Source: Paenibacillus sp.
Lineage (GTDB): Bacteria; Bacillota; Bacilli; Paenibacillales; YIM-B00363
NCBI RefSeq assembly: GCF_035645195.1
Contig: NZ_DASQNA010000037.1
Location: 83,755 to 147,754, forward strand
Reading direction: 5' to 3'
DNA: 64,000 nucleotides
Shown: in pieces, positions 54,629-63,472 of the stretch
Layout: every line of letters begins with the position of its first letter
How positions within the stretch are numbered: position 1 is the stretch's first letter
Made by a program: the position numbers and the translations under genes
The notes under the pieces: model-generated
Seen by the model: only the letters and a program-made list of their open reading frames with translations
Database searches by the model: none
Told to the model about the DNA's origin: nothing

Positions 54629-55702
54629 TTAAAACACCCATTTCCCGTTTTTTTGCACGAGCTCGCCGTCGAGGTAAATCTCCCCGCCGTCCATCAGCCC
54701 TTTTACGATGTCCCAATGGATAACCGACTTGTTGCCGTCGGGTCCGCCTTGTTCGTACGCCTGGCCGAGCGCCAGATGAATCGAGCCGCCGATCTTCTCG
54801 TCGAACAGGATGTCCTTCGTCGGCCGCGTAATGCCGTAGTTGGCGCCGATGCCGAGCTCGCCCAAATAGCGCGCGCCTTCGTCGCTGTTCAGCGCCTCTT
54901 CCAAGAACTCCTGCCCTTTCTGCGCCGTCGCCTCGACGACCTGGCCTTCGCGGAAGACGAGGCGAATGCCCGAGATCTCCCGGCCGCGGTACGTCGTCGG
55001 CCATTCGAAGAATATCGTGCCCTCCGTCTTCCGGAAATTCGGCGTGTAATAAAACTCGCCGTCCGGGATGTTGTGGCGGCCGGCCGCGATGATGCCTTTG
55101 CGCCCCTCGATGTCGACCGTCACATCCGTGCCGTTCGAGCCGACGATGCGAACCTTGCTCGCCGCGTCGAATTTCGCCGCCGCGGCCTGCATCGAACGTT
55201 CGATCTCGGCATAGTCGACGTTCGCCGCGCCGTAGATGAAGTTTTCCAGCTCCTCGAGGGACATCTCCGCATCCTGCGCGTAGCCCTGCGTCGGGAACTT
55301 GGTCAGCACCCATTTCGCCTTGTCCGCCATCAAATGCTCGAGCGCCGGACGTCGAGCCTTGCTGCGCAGCGTCATCCGGCGGGACTCGACGTTCGTCAGC
55401 TCCTTCGTATTTTCCTCCGACAAAATGTTGACGTACCCGTCCATATGGTAAAAGAGCAGCTCCGTCCAGCCGGCGTACCCGATCTGCTCCTCCGTCCCTT
55501 CGCGCATGAGCGTGCCGAGCAAGCCTGGAACCTCTACGTTCGTGTGCGGGTAGCCCCCTGCCTTCAGCACGCTCTTGTACACTTCCCGAATCAAAGGAAT
55601 GGCGCTCGTCGAGCCGTTGATCAGTATTTTCTCCCCGGGCTGCACCTTGAGCGAGTGATTGACGAGGATGTCGGCCAGCCTTACAATTCTTTCGTCGGCC
55701 AT
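54629..55702 (-). CDS. M29 family aminopeptidase (AmpS/AmpT type)
   Basis: 357-residue thermophilic-type metallo-aminopeptidase. It starts MADERIVRLADILVNHSLKV; metal-ligand regions FREGQVVEATAQKGQEFLEE, GGSIHLALGQAYEQGG and SVIHWDIVKGLMDGG are typical of family M29. Some 50 residues shorter than many members (about 410). It acts in the cytoplasm on small peptides. AAAGGTGG lies upstream of the ATG. Confidence 0.92.
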   Translation of the reverse strand: MADERIVRLADILVNHSLKVQPGEKILINGSTSAIPLIREVYKSVLKAGGYPHTNVEVPGLLGTLMREGTEEQIGYAGWTELLFYHMDGYVNILSEENTKELTNVESRRMTLRSKARRPALEHLMADKAKWVLTKFPTQGYAQDAEMSLEELENFIYGAANVDYAEIERSMQAAAAKFDAASKVRIVGSNGTDVTVDIEGRKGIIAAGRHNIPDGEFYYTPNFRKTEGTIFFEWPTTYRGREISGIRLVFREGQVVEATAQKGQEFLEEALNSDEGARYLGELGIGANYGITRPTKDILFDEKIGGSIHLALGQAYEQGGPDGNKSVIHWDIVKGLMDGGEIYLDGELVQKNGKWVF

Positions 55703-55735
55703 CGAACTACCACCTTTGTTTTATATTTGTAGACC

Positions 55736-55765
55736 ATTATAAACGAAGGGGACGTTTGCTGGCAA
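55736..55765 (-). promoter_or_regulatory. Sigma-A promoter of the aminopeptidase
   Basis: Minus strand TTGCCA (55760-55765), 18 bases, TATAAT (55736-55741). It lies within the last codons of the ABC permease gene, 35 bases before the aminopeptidase ATG. Confidence 0.6.
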
Positions 55766-56939
55766 AAAGGAAAGCGGCCGCCGCGCCGGCGGCGGCGCAC
55801 GCCGCGGCGATGCCTGGCGGAGCGACGACGGCGAGCGGAACGGCGAGCAGCGCGGTCAGGACGAGCTGCGCCGTCCGCTGCACCGACCGCTGCGACCGCT
55901 CGCGCAGGGCGTCCGGCAGCGGCGACATCGCGGCGAGCAGCGGCTCCTCCGGCGGCGTGCGGATGGCGCGCAGCTGCAGCCCCATGATCCAGCAGGCCGC
56001 TGCGAACGCTGCCGCGGCCGCCCCCGGGTGCGGGAACGCCCAGACGAACAGCGCCTCGACGGCGACGATGCGCAGCGCGAGCGCGGACAGCGTCGAGCGC
56101 AGAAACGTGCGCCAGTATAAGTATAGAAAGGCGTTCGTACGCTTATGCGGAAGTATTCGCAGCAGGGCGTTCCAATACGGGCGCGCCCGATACGTCTCCG
56201 CGCGATGCGGCAAATCGACGAACAAGCCGAACCACGCTTCGTGCAGCGCGACCGTGCGCCGTTCGGCCTCGACGAGCCGCTCCCAATGGTACCGATACGC
56301 CTTGGGCGCGCGGAGCGCGGCAGCGTACGCCGCCCAGAGCGCGAGCAGCCCCGCCGCCTCGGCGTCGAGCGGACCGCGCAGCAGCGTAAACGCGGTCGCG
56401 AACGCGGCCGCCGCCTTCGCGGCGGCGAAGGCGAAGCGCGCGCCGGCGAAGCGGAGTTGGCGCTCCTTCCACGCGCCGTAGACGAGCAGCGCCTTCAGCG
56501 CCAGCAGCGCCGCGGCGGCCCCCGCGTAGGCGGCTGCTCCGCCGAAGCCGGCGGCCGCGTAGAACGGCGCGTACAGGGCGAGCGCCGCCGCGAGCGCCGC
56601 GCCGGACCATGCCGCGCCAAGCCGCTTCGCCGCGCGGAAGTAGCCGGCAAGGCGCGCCTCCATCGGCAGCAGCAGCACGAGATCGGCCTGCGTCAAATAC
56701 GTGCGCGCCGGATTCCACGCGAGCGCGGCGGCGGCCGCGGCGGCGGCGAAGGCGGGGAGCCACGGCCCGACCGCGCCCTCCGCCTGCGCCCGGTTCAGCA
56801 GCGACGCGTAGCCCTGCACGAACAAGATGAAAGCGAAGCCCATCGCGAGACCTCCGCTGCCGAGCACGTACCGCCAATAAGGCATCGTCTCGCGTAAATA
56901 CGCGGCGCGACGCCGCTCCCACAGCGACCGCGCGTTCAT
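55737..56939 (-). CDS. ABC transporter permease, EcsB-like
   Basis: 400-residue integral membrane protein with about ten hydrophobic stretches and very high Ala content. The start region MNARSLWERRRAAYLRETMPYWRYV and the middle KRTNAFLYLYWRTFLRSTLS are typical of EcsB. ATG at 56939 overlaps the ATPase stop (ATGA). EcsAB in B. subtilis affects secretion and intramembrane proteolysis through RasP and is linked to peptide export. The extreme Ala/GC content is unlike its neighbours but probably a composition effect. Confidence 0.85.
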   Translation of the reverse strand: MNARSLWERRRAAYLRETMPYWRYVLGSGGLAMGFAFILFVQGYASLLNRAQAEGAVGPWLPAFAAAAAAAALAWNPARTYLTQADLVLLLPMEARLAGYFRAAKRLGAAWSGAALAAALALYAPFYAAAGFGGAAAYAGAAAALLALKALLVYGAWKERQLRFAGARFAFAAAKAAAAFATAFTLLRGPLDAEAAGLLALWAAYAAALRAPKAYRYHWERLVEAERRTVALHEAWFGLFVDLPHRAETYRARPYWNALLRILPHKRTNAFLYLYWRTFLRSTLSALALRIVAVEALFVWAFPHPGAAAAAFAAACWIMGLQLRAIRTPPEEPLLAAMSPLPDALRERSQRSVQRTAQLVLTALLAVPLAVVAPPGIAAACAAAGAAAAFLFASKRPLRL

Positions 56940-57685
56940 CTGGCCGCCCCCCCGACGAGCTTGAAGAACGCCTGCTCGACCTTCCCCTCGCGCGGCGTGC
57001 CCGCCGCGGCGATGACGTCCTCGGCTGCGCCCCGCGCGACGACGCTTCCCTCGTGCAGAACGACGTAGCCGTCGCAGTAGCTTTCTAGCATCGATAAAAT
57101 ATGCGAGCTGACGATGAGGCCTGAGCCCGCCAGCTTCTCCTCCCGCATCTGCTCGAGCAGCGCCTCGATCGCGAGCGGATCGAGTCCGAGGAACGGCTCG
57201 TCGATGACGTACAGCGGCGGCCGGACGAGAAACGCGCACATGAGCATCACCTTCTGCCGCATCCCTTTCGAGAGATGTCCCGCGAATTTGTTCTTCTCGG
57301 CGCCCATGCGGAACCGCTCCAACAGCCGGTCCGCCCGCTGCCGAAACGTCTTCTCGTCGACGCCGTACGCCATCGCCGTCCATTCCAGATGCTCCCATAC
57401 CGACAGCTGATCGTACAGCAGCGGACTCTCCGGCACGAACGCGAGCGACGACCGATACGTCTCGACGTCCGCTTGCAGCGTGCGTCCGCATACCTCCACC
57501 GTGCCGGACTGCGGCAGCAGCAGCCCGATAATATGCTTCATCAGCGTGCTCTTGCCCGCTCCGTTCAACCCGAGCAAGCCGATCAGCTCGCCGGGCCGCA
57601 CCCTTGCGTCGACGTCCCGAAGGACGGGACGCCGCCGGCTGTATCCGCCGACCAAACCTGTAATTTGCAATACCGTTTCGTTCAT
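56936..57685 (-). CDS. ABC transporter ATP-binding protein, EcsA-like
   Basis: 249-residue ATPase. Walker A GLNGAGKST, Q-loop region FVPESPLLYDQL, Walker B PPLYVIDEPFLGLDP, H-loop VSSHIL. The signature reads LSKGMRQK rather than LSGGQ, as in EcsA-type exporters. It is coupled to the permease by an ATGA overlap. GAGGTGAACG precedes the ATG. Confidence 0.92.
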   Translation of the reverse strand: MNETVLQITGLVGGYSRRRPVLRDVDARVRPGELIGLLGLNGAGKSTLMKHIIGLLLPQSGTVEVCGRTLQADVETYRSSLAFVPESPLLYDQLSVWEHLEWTAMAYGVDEKTFRQRADRLLERFRMGAEKNKFAGHLSKGMRQKVMLMCAFLVRPPLYVIDEPFLGLDPLAIEALLEQMREEKLAGSGLIVSSHILSMLESYCDGYVVLHEGSVVARGAAEDVIAAAGTPREGKVEQAFFKLVGGAAR

Positions 57686-57723
57686 CGTTCACCTCGAGCT
57701 CGGTTTGGTTCCAGTCTGCTCCC

Positions 57724-57729
57724 ATTATA
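57724..57729 (-). promoter_or_regulatory. -10 of the EcsAB-like operon
   Basis: Minus strand TATAAT 38 bases before the ATPase ATG. TTGTCT is present but 19 bases upstream, a poor spacing. Confidence 0.4.
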
Positions 57730-57770
57730 AACCAAACGTTCGGCGAAAAGACAACGCCCCCGAAACGGCG

Positions 57771-57799
57771 GCAAGCCCCGCCGGAGAGGCGGGGCTTGC
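57771..57799 (-). terminator. Hairpin after the SLH protein gene
   Basis: GCAAGCCCCGCC-GGAGA-GGCGGGGCTTGC, a 12-bp stem about 20 bases past the stop; no T run follows directly. Confidence 0.6.
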
Positions 57800-57817
57800 G
57801 CCCGGTTGATCTATTTA

Positions 57818-59743
57818 TTATTTAATGTTGATAATCGTTACGAGCTGGTTCGCGACGACGAGCTCGACATTCGTCACGCCTTTCTCGAGCGTCAGCGCGT
57901 TGCCGTTGACGACCGCGTCGGCGGAGACGTTATAGACGCGAGTGACGACGCTGTTATTCTGCTCGGTGGAGATCGAAATTTGCACCACTTTGCCGTTTTC
58001 CGTCCGGTGGCCTTGGTACTTGCCCGTCACCGTGTAGACGCCGGTGTTATTGTCGGACACCGGGCTGGTCACGGTCAAGTGCAGCACTTTGCCGCTAGCG
58101 AGCACGACGCTCACCCCGTCGCCCGGCTGAACGGCGCTCAAGGAGACGACGGCGCCGTTGCGAACGATCGTCGCGTTCGCTTCCACCGGATACGAAACGA
58201 CGGTATTGTTCACGGTCAGATCGATCGTGCTGCCGTATACGGCCGTCACGACGCCGCTGACTTGCCCGCTTTCCGCGATCGGCTGCGTCACGTTCACGTG
58301 GATGACGACGCCGCCCGCCACGACGACCGACACCTGATCGCCGACTTTGACCGCGCTCAGCGTAACCGTCGCGCCGTTCCGAACGATGATCGCATCGCTT
58401 TTCACCGTGTACTGCGTCGTTTGCCCATCCTTGACGAGCGTCAGCGTGTTCGCGCCGACCGCCGTCACCGCGCCGGTTTTCGTACCGTCCGTCACCGTCG
58501 CCGTCTTCGTCACATTCACGTGCACGATCTGGCCGCCGGAGACGACGACCGTCGCCTCGTCGCCGACCTTCACCGCGCTCAGCGCGACCGTCGCGTTATT
58601 GCGCAGAATGACCGCGTCGCTCTTGACCGTGTATTGCGTCGTTTGCCCGTCCTTGGACAGCGTCAGCGTATTCGCGCCGACCGCCGTCACCGTGCCCGTT
58701 TTTTGCCCGTCCGTTACCGTGGCGGATTGCGTCACGTTCAAGAAAATGACGAGTCCGTTCGATACGACCGCCGTCACCTTGTCGCCAACCGCGAGGTCGC
58801 TAAGCTTCGCCCATGCGTTGTTGCGCAGCACCGTTACGTCTTGGCTGACCGCGTACGCCTTCGTTGCGCCGTTCGCCGTAATCGTCACCTTGCCGTCGAC
58901 GATGCCCGCGAACGTGCCGTTCACCTGCGCGTACCCGGAGTCGGAGTCCGGCAGCTGATCGCCCGTCCGGTCGAGGATGGCCGCCAGCTCGGCGCGGGTC
59001 ACCGGCTTATTCGGACGGAACGTGTTGTTGTCGTAGCCCGTGATGAGCCCTTTCTCCAGCGCAACGGCGACGTAGCCGACGGCGCCCGCCGGAATTTCGT
59101 TCTTGTCTTTGAACGTCAGGCTGGCGTTCATTTTCGCCTTCGCTTCGTTCTCGAGGCCGAGCGCCTTCACGAGCAAAATCGTCGCCCACAACCGATCCGC
59201 CGGCTGTTCCGGCTTTACTTCGGTTTCCGTCTCGAGGAACAAGTCGTTCTCCGCCGCGACGGCGACGTACCCTACGGCCCAAGGATATTTCTTCTCGATT
59301 TTATCCGCATCCTTAAAATTAAGCTCCGTCGACATTTCGGCGGAGGATTCCGCCTGCGCGCGCAGCCCCATTTGACGGACGGCGGCCGTGATCGCCTCGA
59401 TGCGCGTCACCTTCTGGTTCGGACGGAACGTTCCGTCCTCGTAGCCGGTGAATACTCCGCGCTTGACCAATTCCGCGATATATTGAAGCGCCCAGGCGGA
59501 TTCGCTCTCGACGTCGTCGAACGTCAGCAGAACGATCCTCCCGTTCACCTCAATATGTATCCCGCGGATGTCGTCGTCATCGTCCTTGTCGTCATCGTCA
59601 CGGTCGTCTTTGTCCTTCTTGTTGTCTTTCTCCCAAGCAGGCTTGCCCGCCCAGTCCGGCTTCGCCGCGAAGGCGGACGTCGCTCCCCCGGCTACGATCG
59701 AAAACGCCAACGCGCTGATCAACATTTTTTTCCACATGCTCAT
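57818..59743 (-). CDS. Secreted SLH-domain protein with tandem beta repeats
   Basis: 641 residues. A Sec signal peptide ends at about residue 27 (ATSAFA). A strongly acidic Asp/Lys stretch (about 38-60) follows, then three SLH domains (around 72-130, 138-200 and 203-260, with FTGYEDGTFRPNQKVTRIEA and ITGYDNNTFRPNKPVTRAEL) that bind secondary cell wall polymer. The C-terminal half is four to five beta-rich repeats of about 75 residues (VTAVGANTLTLSKDGQTTQY). ATG at 59743 is chosen, with GGGAGAG 9 bases upstream; an ATG at 59761 precedes it. Surface location is firm, function unknown. Confidence 0.9.
   Translation of the reverse strand: MSMWKKMLISALAFSIVAGGATSAFAAKPDWAGKPAWEKDNKKDKDDRDDDDKDDDDDIRGIHIEVNGRIVLLTFDDVESESAWALQYIAELVKRGVFTGYEDGTFRPNQKVTRIEAITAAVRQMGLRAQAESSAEMSTELNFKDADKIEKKYPWAVGYVAVAAENDLFLETETEVKPEQPADRLWATILLVKALGLENEAKAKMNASLTFKDKNEIPAGAVGYVAVALEKGLITGYDNNTFRPNKPVTRAELAAILDRTGDQLPDSDSGYAQVNGTFAGIVDGKVTITANGATKAYAVSQDVTVLRNNAWAKLSDLAVGDKVTAVVSNGLVIFLNVTQSATVTDGQKTGTVTAVGANTLTLSKDGQTTQYTVKSDAVILRNNATVALSAVKVGDEATVVVSGGQIVHVNVTKTATVTDGTKTGAVTAVGANTLTLVKDGQTTQYTVKSDAIIVRNGATVTLSAVKVGDQVSVVVAGGVVIHVNVTQPIAESGQVSGVVTAVYGSTIDLTVNNTVVSYPVEANATIVRNGAVVSLSAVQPGDGVSVVLASGKVLHLTVTSPVSDNNTGVYTVTGKYQGHRTENGKVVQISISTEQNNSVVTRVYNVSADAVVNGNALTLEKGVTNVELVVANQLVTIINIK
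58040..58924 (-). repeat. Intragenic tandem repeats, about 225 bp, in the SLH protein gene
   Basis: Four units encoding about 75 residues each. The two middle units (about 58262-58474 and 58475-58699) are almost identical in DNA, sharing the stretch coding for VGANTLTL and DGQTTQYTVKSDA; the outer units are diverged. Recent duplication or recombination is likely. Confidence 0.8.
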
Positions 59744-59922
59744 TTGTTTCCACTCTCCCATGTGTTTGTACTTCCGAGCCGCGATTGGCCCGATATACGC
59801 ACAATGTTCGGGGGGCGCGCAGCCTTTCGGGGGGTGCCCCCAACAATTGGGAGGAAAGTCCCGTCATAACGGGAGATACGCCTGACCTCCTATTCCCTAT
59901 GGCTATGACTTCAGCAATGTAG

Positions 59923-59928
59923 TACAAT
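59923..59928 (+). promoter_or_regulatory. -10 element upstream of the preQ1 riboswitch
   Basis: TACAAT 45 bases before the aptamer; no strong -35 at 17 bases. The gap 59744-59973 contains nothing else supported. Confidence 0.4.
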
Positions 59929-59973
59929 AATCGGCAATCGCATAGATTCCGACGTCGGCAGCGCCGCATCGGG

Positions 59974-60042
59974 AGAGGTTCTAGCAAACCCTCTATAAAA
60001 AACTAAGGATTACGGTACCTATCTCCTTAGGTATCGTTTTTT
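59974..60042 (+). promoter_or_regulatory. preQ1 class I riboswitch with terminator platform
   Basis: The aptamer AGAGGTTCTAGCAAACCCTC plus TATAAAAAACTAAGG (59974-60008) is almost the same as the B. subtilis queC preQ1-I aptamer, with the A-rich tail forming the pseudoknot through CTAA. Downstream GGTACCTA-TCTCCT-TAGGTATC then GTTTTTT (60014-60042) is a terminator. CTAAGGA (60003-60009) can instead pair with TCCTTAG (60024-60030) as antiterminator. preQ1 binding would hold the CTAA and let the terminator form, switching the que genes off. Confidence 0.95.
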
Positions 60043-60069
60043 AATGTTTCCAGGGAAAGGATCGTGAAA

Positions 60070-60738
60070 ATGATGAAAGACGAAAACGCAATCGTCGTGT
60101 TCAGCGGCGGTCAAGATAGCACTACCTGCCTGTTTTGGGCGATGCGGCGCTTTCGCCGGGTGGAGGCGGTCACCTTCGATTACGGACAGCGTCATCGGGC
60201 CGAGCTGGAGTGCGCGGCGCGCATCGCCGCGGAACAGGGGATCAAGCATCACGTACTGGATATGTCGCTGCTGAACCAGTTAGCACCCAATGCTTTGACC
60301 CGAGAGGACATCGCGATCGAACATGAGTCAGGTTCGCTGCCGACGACGTTCGTCGACGGGCGCAATTTGTTGTTCTTGACGTTCGCCGCCGTGCTCGCCA
60401 AGCAAGCCGGGGCGAAACATCTCGTGACCGGCGTCTGCGAAACGGATTTCAGCGGTTACCCCGACTGCCGGGACGTGTTCATCAAATCGTTGAACGTCAC
60501 CTTGAACTTGGCCATGGATTATCCGTTCGTCATCGACACGCCGCTGATGCGGCTTTCCAAAGCGGACACGTGGCGATTGGCCGACGAGCTCGGCGTCCTC
60601 GATTACGTCCGGGAACAGACGCTCACATGCTACAACGGCATTCCGGCCGACGGCTGCGGGGAATGTCCTGCTTGCCTTCTCCGTCGGCGCGGACTCGAGG
60701 AATATTTGCGTTCCCGCAGCGAGGAGGCGCTGCCATGA
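60070..60738 (+). CDS. queC: 7-cyano-7-deazaguanine synthase QueC
   Basis: 222-residue ATP-dependent enzyme converting 7-carboxy-7-deazaguanine to preQ0 in queuosine synthesis. PP-loop [13 protein letters not shown] at the N-terminus; zinc site [10 protein letters not shown] near the end with the earlier Cys. ATG at 60070 is chosen (AAAGG 9 bases upstream); GTG at 60064 is too close. First gene behind the riboswitch; overlaps queD as ATGA. Confidence 0.96.
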   Translation: MMKDENAIVVFSGGQDSTTCLFWAMRRFRRVEAVTFDYGQRHRAELECAARIAAEQGIKHHVLDMSLLNQLAPNALTREDIAIEHESGSLPTTFVDGRNLLFLTFAAVLAKQAGAKHLVTGVCETDFSGYPDCRDVFIKSLNVTLNLAMDYPFVIDTPLMRLSKADTWRLADELGVLDYVREQTLTCYNGIPADGCGECPACLLRRRGLEEYLRSRSEEALP

Positions 60739-61178
60739 TTCAACAAATTTACCCGTCGGTTCCCCATCCGTACCGGTACGAATTGAACAAAGATTTGCAA
60801 TTCGCGGCGGCGCATTATGTCCCGAGCCCCGCCGCCGGACCTTGCAGCCGCGTGCACGGGCATACGTATTTCGTCAATGTGACGATCGCCGGTAACGATT
60901 TGGACGATAACGGCTTTTTGGCGAATTTCTCGGACATCAAACGTTGGATTCACGACCGGTTCGACCATTCGCTGCTGAACGACCACGCCGAACATTTTCA
61001 AGACGATGATTCGAATCGGTACCCGACGACGGAAGTCGTGGCTCGAACGATCTGCGAGCTGGTGCAATCGCATTTAGACCGGACCGTCAATCGGCCCCGC
61101 TGCTTGCAAGTCTTTCTCAGGGAAACGCCGACCAGCTACGTCGTGTACCGCCCGATGGCGGGCGGAGGTCTCTTATGA
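60735..61178 (+). CDS. queD: 6-carboxytetrahydropterin synthase QueD
   Basis: 147-residue zinc enzyme making 6-carboxy-5,6,7,8-tetrahydropterin from dihydroneopterin triphosphate. FAAAHYV and [11 protein letters not shown] give the catalytic Cys and the zinc His residues; FDHSLLND holds the conserved Asp-His. ATG overlaps the queC stop and has GAGGAGG upstream. Both ends overlap neighbours by ATGA. Confidence 0.95.
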   Translation: MIQQIYPSVPHPYRYELNKDLQFAAAHYVPSPAAGPCSRVHGHTYFVNVTIAGNDLDDNGFLANFSDIKRWIHDRFDHSLLNDHAEHFQDDDSNRYPTTEVVARTICELVQSHLDRTVNRPRCLQVFLRETPTSYVVYRPMAGGGLL

Positions 61179-61900
61179 CGGAGCGATTCCCGGTCTTGGA
61201 AATTTTCGGACCGACCGTCCAGGGCGAGGGCATGGTCATCGGGCAAAAAACGATGTTCGTCCGTACGGCGGGCTGCGATTATTCGTGCGCCTGGTGCGAT
61301 TCCGCGTTTACGTGGGACGGCAGCGGCAAGCGGGAGATTCGGATGATGGAGGCGGCAGACATCGTCGGCGAGTTGTTCCGGACCGGCGGGGATACGTTCT
61401 CCCATGTGACGCTGTCCGGGGGCAATCCAGCGCTGCTGCCTCGTCTGGGCGGGCTGATCGCGCTGCTGCACGACCGAGGGCTGAAGGTCGCTTTGGAAAC
61501 GCAAGGCAGCTTGTGGCGGGATTGGTTTTGGGAGCTCGACGAACTGACGCTGTCGCCGAAGCCGCCCAGCTCCGGCATGACCCCTGACCTGCGAGTGCTG
61601 GACGACATCGTAGATCGACTGACGAGCCGGAACCGGAATTACAGTCTGAAAGTCGTCGTCTTCGACGAAGAGGACCTCCGGTTCGCCGAACAGATTCACA
61701 AGCGATATCCGCTGGCTCCTATGTATTTGCAATCCGGCAACGACGCCGTGACGGAGTCCGATGCGTCGGCGCTGCTGCCTCGGCTGATGGAACGCTACGA
61801 ATGGCTGGTTGAAACCGTGATGCGTTCTTCGTCCCTCCGCTCCGTGCGCGTGCTGCCGCAGCTTCACGCCTGGCTGTGGGGAAATCGACGCGGCGTGTAA
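61175..61900 (+). CDS. queE: 7-carboxy-7-deazaguanine synthase QueE
   Basis: 241-residue radical SAM enzyme converting carboxytetrahydropterin to CDG. FGPTVQGEGMVIG at the N-terminus; the cluster motif CDYSCAWC (C-x3-C-x2-C) near residues 34-41; SGGNPAL as the SAM GGE-like region. ATGA overlap with queD. No queF follows, so preQ0 reduction must be encoded elsewhere. Confidence 0.95.
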   Translation: MTERFPVLEIFGPTVQGEGMVIGQKTMFVRTAGCDYSCAWCDSAFTWDGSGKREIRMMEAADIVGELFRTGGDTFSHVTLSGGNPALLPRLGGLIALLHDRGLKVALETQGSLWRDWFWELDELTLSPKPPSSGMTPDLRVLDDIVDRLTSRNRNYSLKVVVFDEEDLRFAEQIHKRYPLAPMYLQSGNDAVTESDASALLPRLMERYEWLVETVMRSSSLRSVRVLPQLHAWLWGNRRGV

Positions 61901-62023
61901 CCGATCTGCCGCGGCGAGCGGCGTCGAAGATTCAGGCGACTTTCCCGCATCTTCCCTCGAACGCTTCCCGGCGCGCCGCATATACTGGGCTAAACCGATA
62001 CGCAAAGGAGTTCGTGATTTGTT

Positions 62024-62674
62024 ATGGCAAGAGCGGTATGGGGCGTCGACTCCGCATCACCCGCGGATGAGCGGCTGCTCGCGTGCGTGCGAGAGCACTA
62101 CGGCATGCCGGAGTTTTGGGGCCGGTACATCAAAACCGTGCCGGGAGCCGCCGACGGGTTGACGCGCCGCGAAATCGGCTTCCTGCACGGAAAGGGCATC
62201 AAAATATTGCCGATTTACAGTGATTTTCGGAGGGCTGTCGGCCTTGCGAACGGGCGCATCGCCGCCCGCAACGCGATCTATAACGCGAAGCTGCTCGGGA
62301 TCCCGAAGAACGTCGTCGTGTTCGCCAACGTGGAGCGGTTTTTCGACGTCGACGAAGCGTGGATCCGGGGATGGGTCGAAGTGTTTTACGCGAGCGATTA
62401 CAAGCCCGGGTTTTATCACGATCCGACGGAAGGCGGCTTCGCCGCTGCCTACTGCCGGGCGGCGGCTGCGGACGCCAAGGTGGGGTCCCACTCTATTTTA
62501 TGGAGCGCCGAACCGGACCCGGGCGTTACCGAGAAGGACAAAGCCCCGGCCTTCGGGCCGAAGGCTCCCCCGTGCGCAGGCCACGTTTGGGCATGGCAGT
62601 ACGGGCGCGACTCGGAGGTATGCCCGATCGATACGAATTTGATCTCTCCGCTGTTGGCGAAGCATCTGTGGTAG
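62024..62674 (+). CDS. DUF1906 glycoside hydrolase-like domain protein
   Basis: 216 residues, no signal peptide. The TIM-barrel-like DUF1906 (Rv2525c-like) pattern is visible: start VWGVDSASPADERLL, FWGRYIKTVPGAADGLTRRE, GIKILPIYSDFR and the end HVWAWQYGRDSEVCPIDTNL. Such domains resemble GH25-type hydrolases and are often spore or cell-wall associated. Start ATG 62024. Region 62675-62920 after it holds no gene I can support. Confidence 0.82.
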   Translation: MARAVWGVDSASPADERLLACVREHYGMPEFWGRYIKTVPGAADGLTRREIGFLHGKGIKILPIYSDFRRAVGLANGRIAARNAIYNAKLLGIPKNVVVFANVERFFDVDEAWIRGWVEVFYASDYKPGFYHDPTEGGFAAAYCRAAAADAKVGSHSILWSAEPDPGVTEKDKAPAFGPKAPPCAGHVWAWQYGRDSEVCPIDTNLISPLLAKHLW

Positions 62675-62978
62675 AAATAGAAGCTGACGTTCCTAGCGCT
62701 GCCGATCCCGCTTTCGCTATGGGCGATCGGCGCGTATGGCTAACGTCCCTGCAAGCCTTGCCGTACTACACCGCTTCGTTCGGCGCCGCGACTCCGTATT
62801 TCCTCTGGCTGATCGGCCGGGACCGAGCTCGGTCCCTGCCGAGGCGGCGGCGGACGCTTCCTCACGATAGCAGGGAATAACAAATTCCCACCCGTCTACG
62901 CCTGATCTCCTGTTCCATTCCCATTCCGTGCATATTCCCTTCCTTTTAGCAGCCAAGTTCGCATTCCTTTCATATAGC

Positions 62979-63029
62979 AAACTGCGTAACGCGGGTCCAA
63001 TAGGCGACTCCTCGGAACGCAGTTTTTTT
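62979..63029 (+). terminator. Terminator-like hairpin in repeat unit 1
   Basis: AAACTGCG (62979-62986) pairs with CGCAGTTT (63018-63025), followed by Ts, plus-strand polarity. Confidence 0.6.
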
Positions 63030-63172
63030 CGTTGGTTCCCGCCCCCTTTTTTCCAACAAGTGCGCCCCGCCCTCCGGTCCCATCCTCCTCACGCCGTGCA
63101 ATGCCTCTCAAGAGCGCATTCCGTTCATATTCCCTTCTCTCAGCAGCCAATCTCTCATTCCTATCGTATAGC

Positions 63173-63223
63173 AAACTGCGCAACGCGGGTCCAATAGGCG
63201 GCTCCTCGGAACGCAGTTTTTTT
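63173..63223 (+). terminator. Terminator-like hairpin in repeat unit 2
   Basis: Same hairpin as in unit 1: AAACTGCG (63173-63180), CGCAGTTT (63212-63219) and a T run. Unit 3 has lost it. Confidence 0.6.
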
Positions 63224-63472
63224 CGTTGGTTCCCGCCCCCCTTTTTTCCAACAAGTGCGCCCCGCCCTCCGTTCCCATCCTCCTCACGCCGTGCAATGCC
63301 TCTCAAGAGCGCATTCCGTTCATATTCCCTTCTCTCAGCAGCCAATCTCTCATCATATAGCAAACTGCGGCAAACACGGGTCCAATAGGCGGCCCCTGAG
63401 CGCAACCTTTTCGTGGGTTACCGCGCATTCCGTCCATATTCCCGCTCCTCAGCAGGCAATGGAAAGTACATC

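Larger units (their letters stand above)
62922..63460 (+). repeat. Tandem direct repeats, 195-bp unit
   Basis: Units begin with CATTCCGT/GTCATATTCCC-like sequence at 62922, 63117 and 63312 (spacing 195 and 195), plus a partial start at about 63426. Units 1 and 2 are nearly identical; unit 3 is degenerate after about 110 bases. Each full unit has GCAAACTGCG, GGGTCCAATAGGCG, GCCCCCTTTTTTCCAACAAG and ACGCCGTGCAATGCCTCTC. No convincing gene is carried; an open minus-strand frame of 169 codons across the array is a by-product of the 195-bp (65-codon) period. Confidence 0.9.

Noticed and set aside
62896..63405. 169-codon minus-strand frame across the 195-bp repeats.
   Set aside because: The frame persists only because the unit is a multiple of three; no ribosome site or recognisable domain, and the units carry terminator-like hairpins.
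62922..63460. Could the repeat array be a CRISPR?
   Set aside because: The repeated unit is 195 bases with no short repeat/unique spacer pattern and no cas genes nearby.
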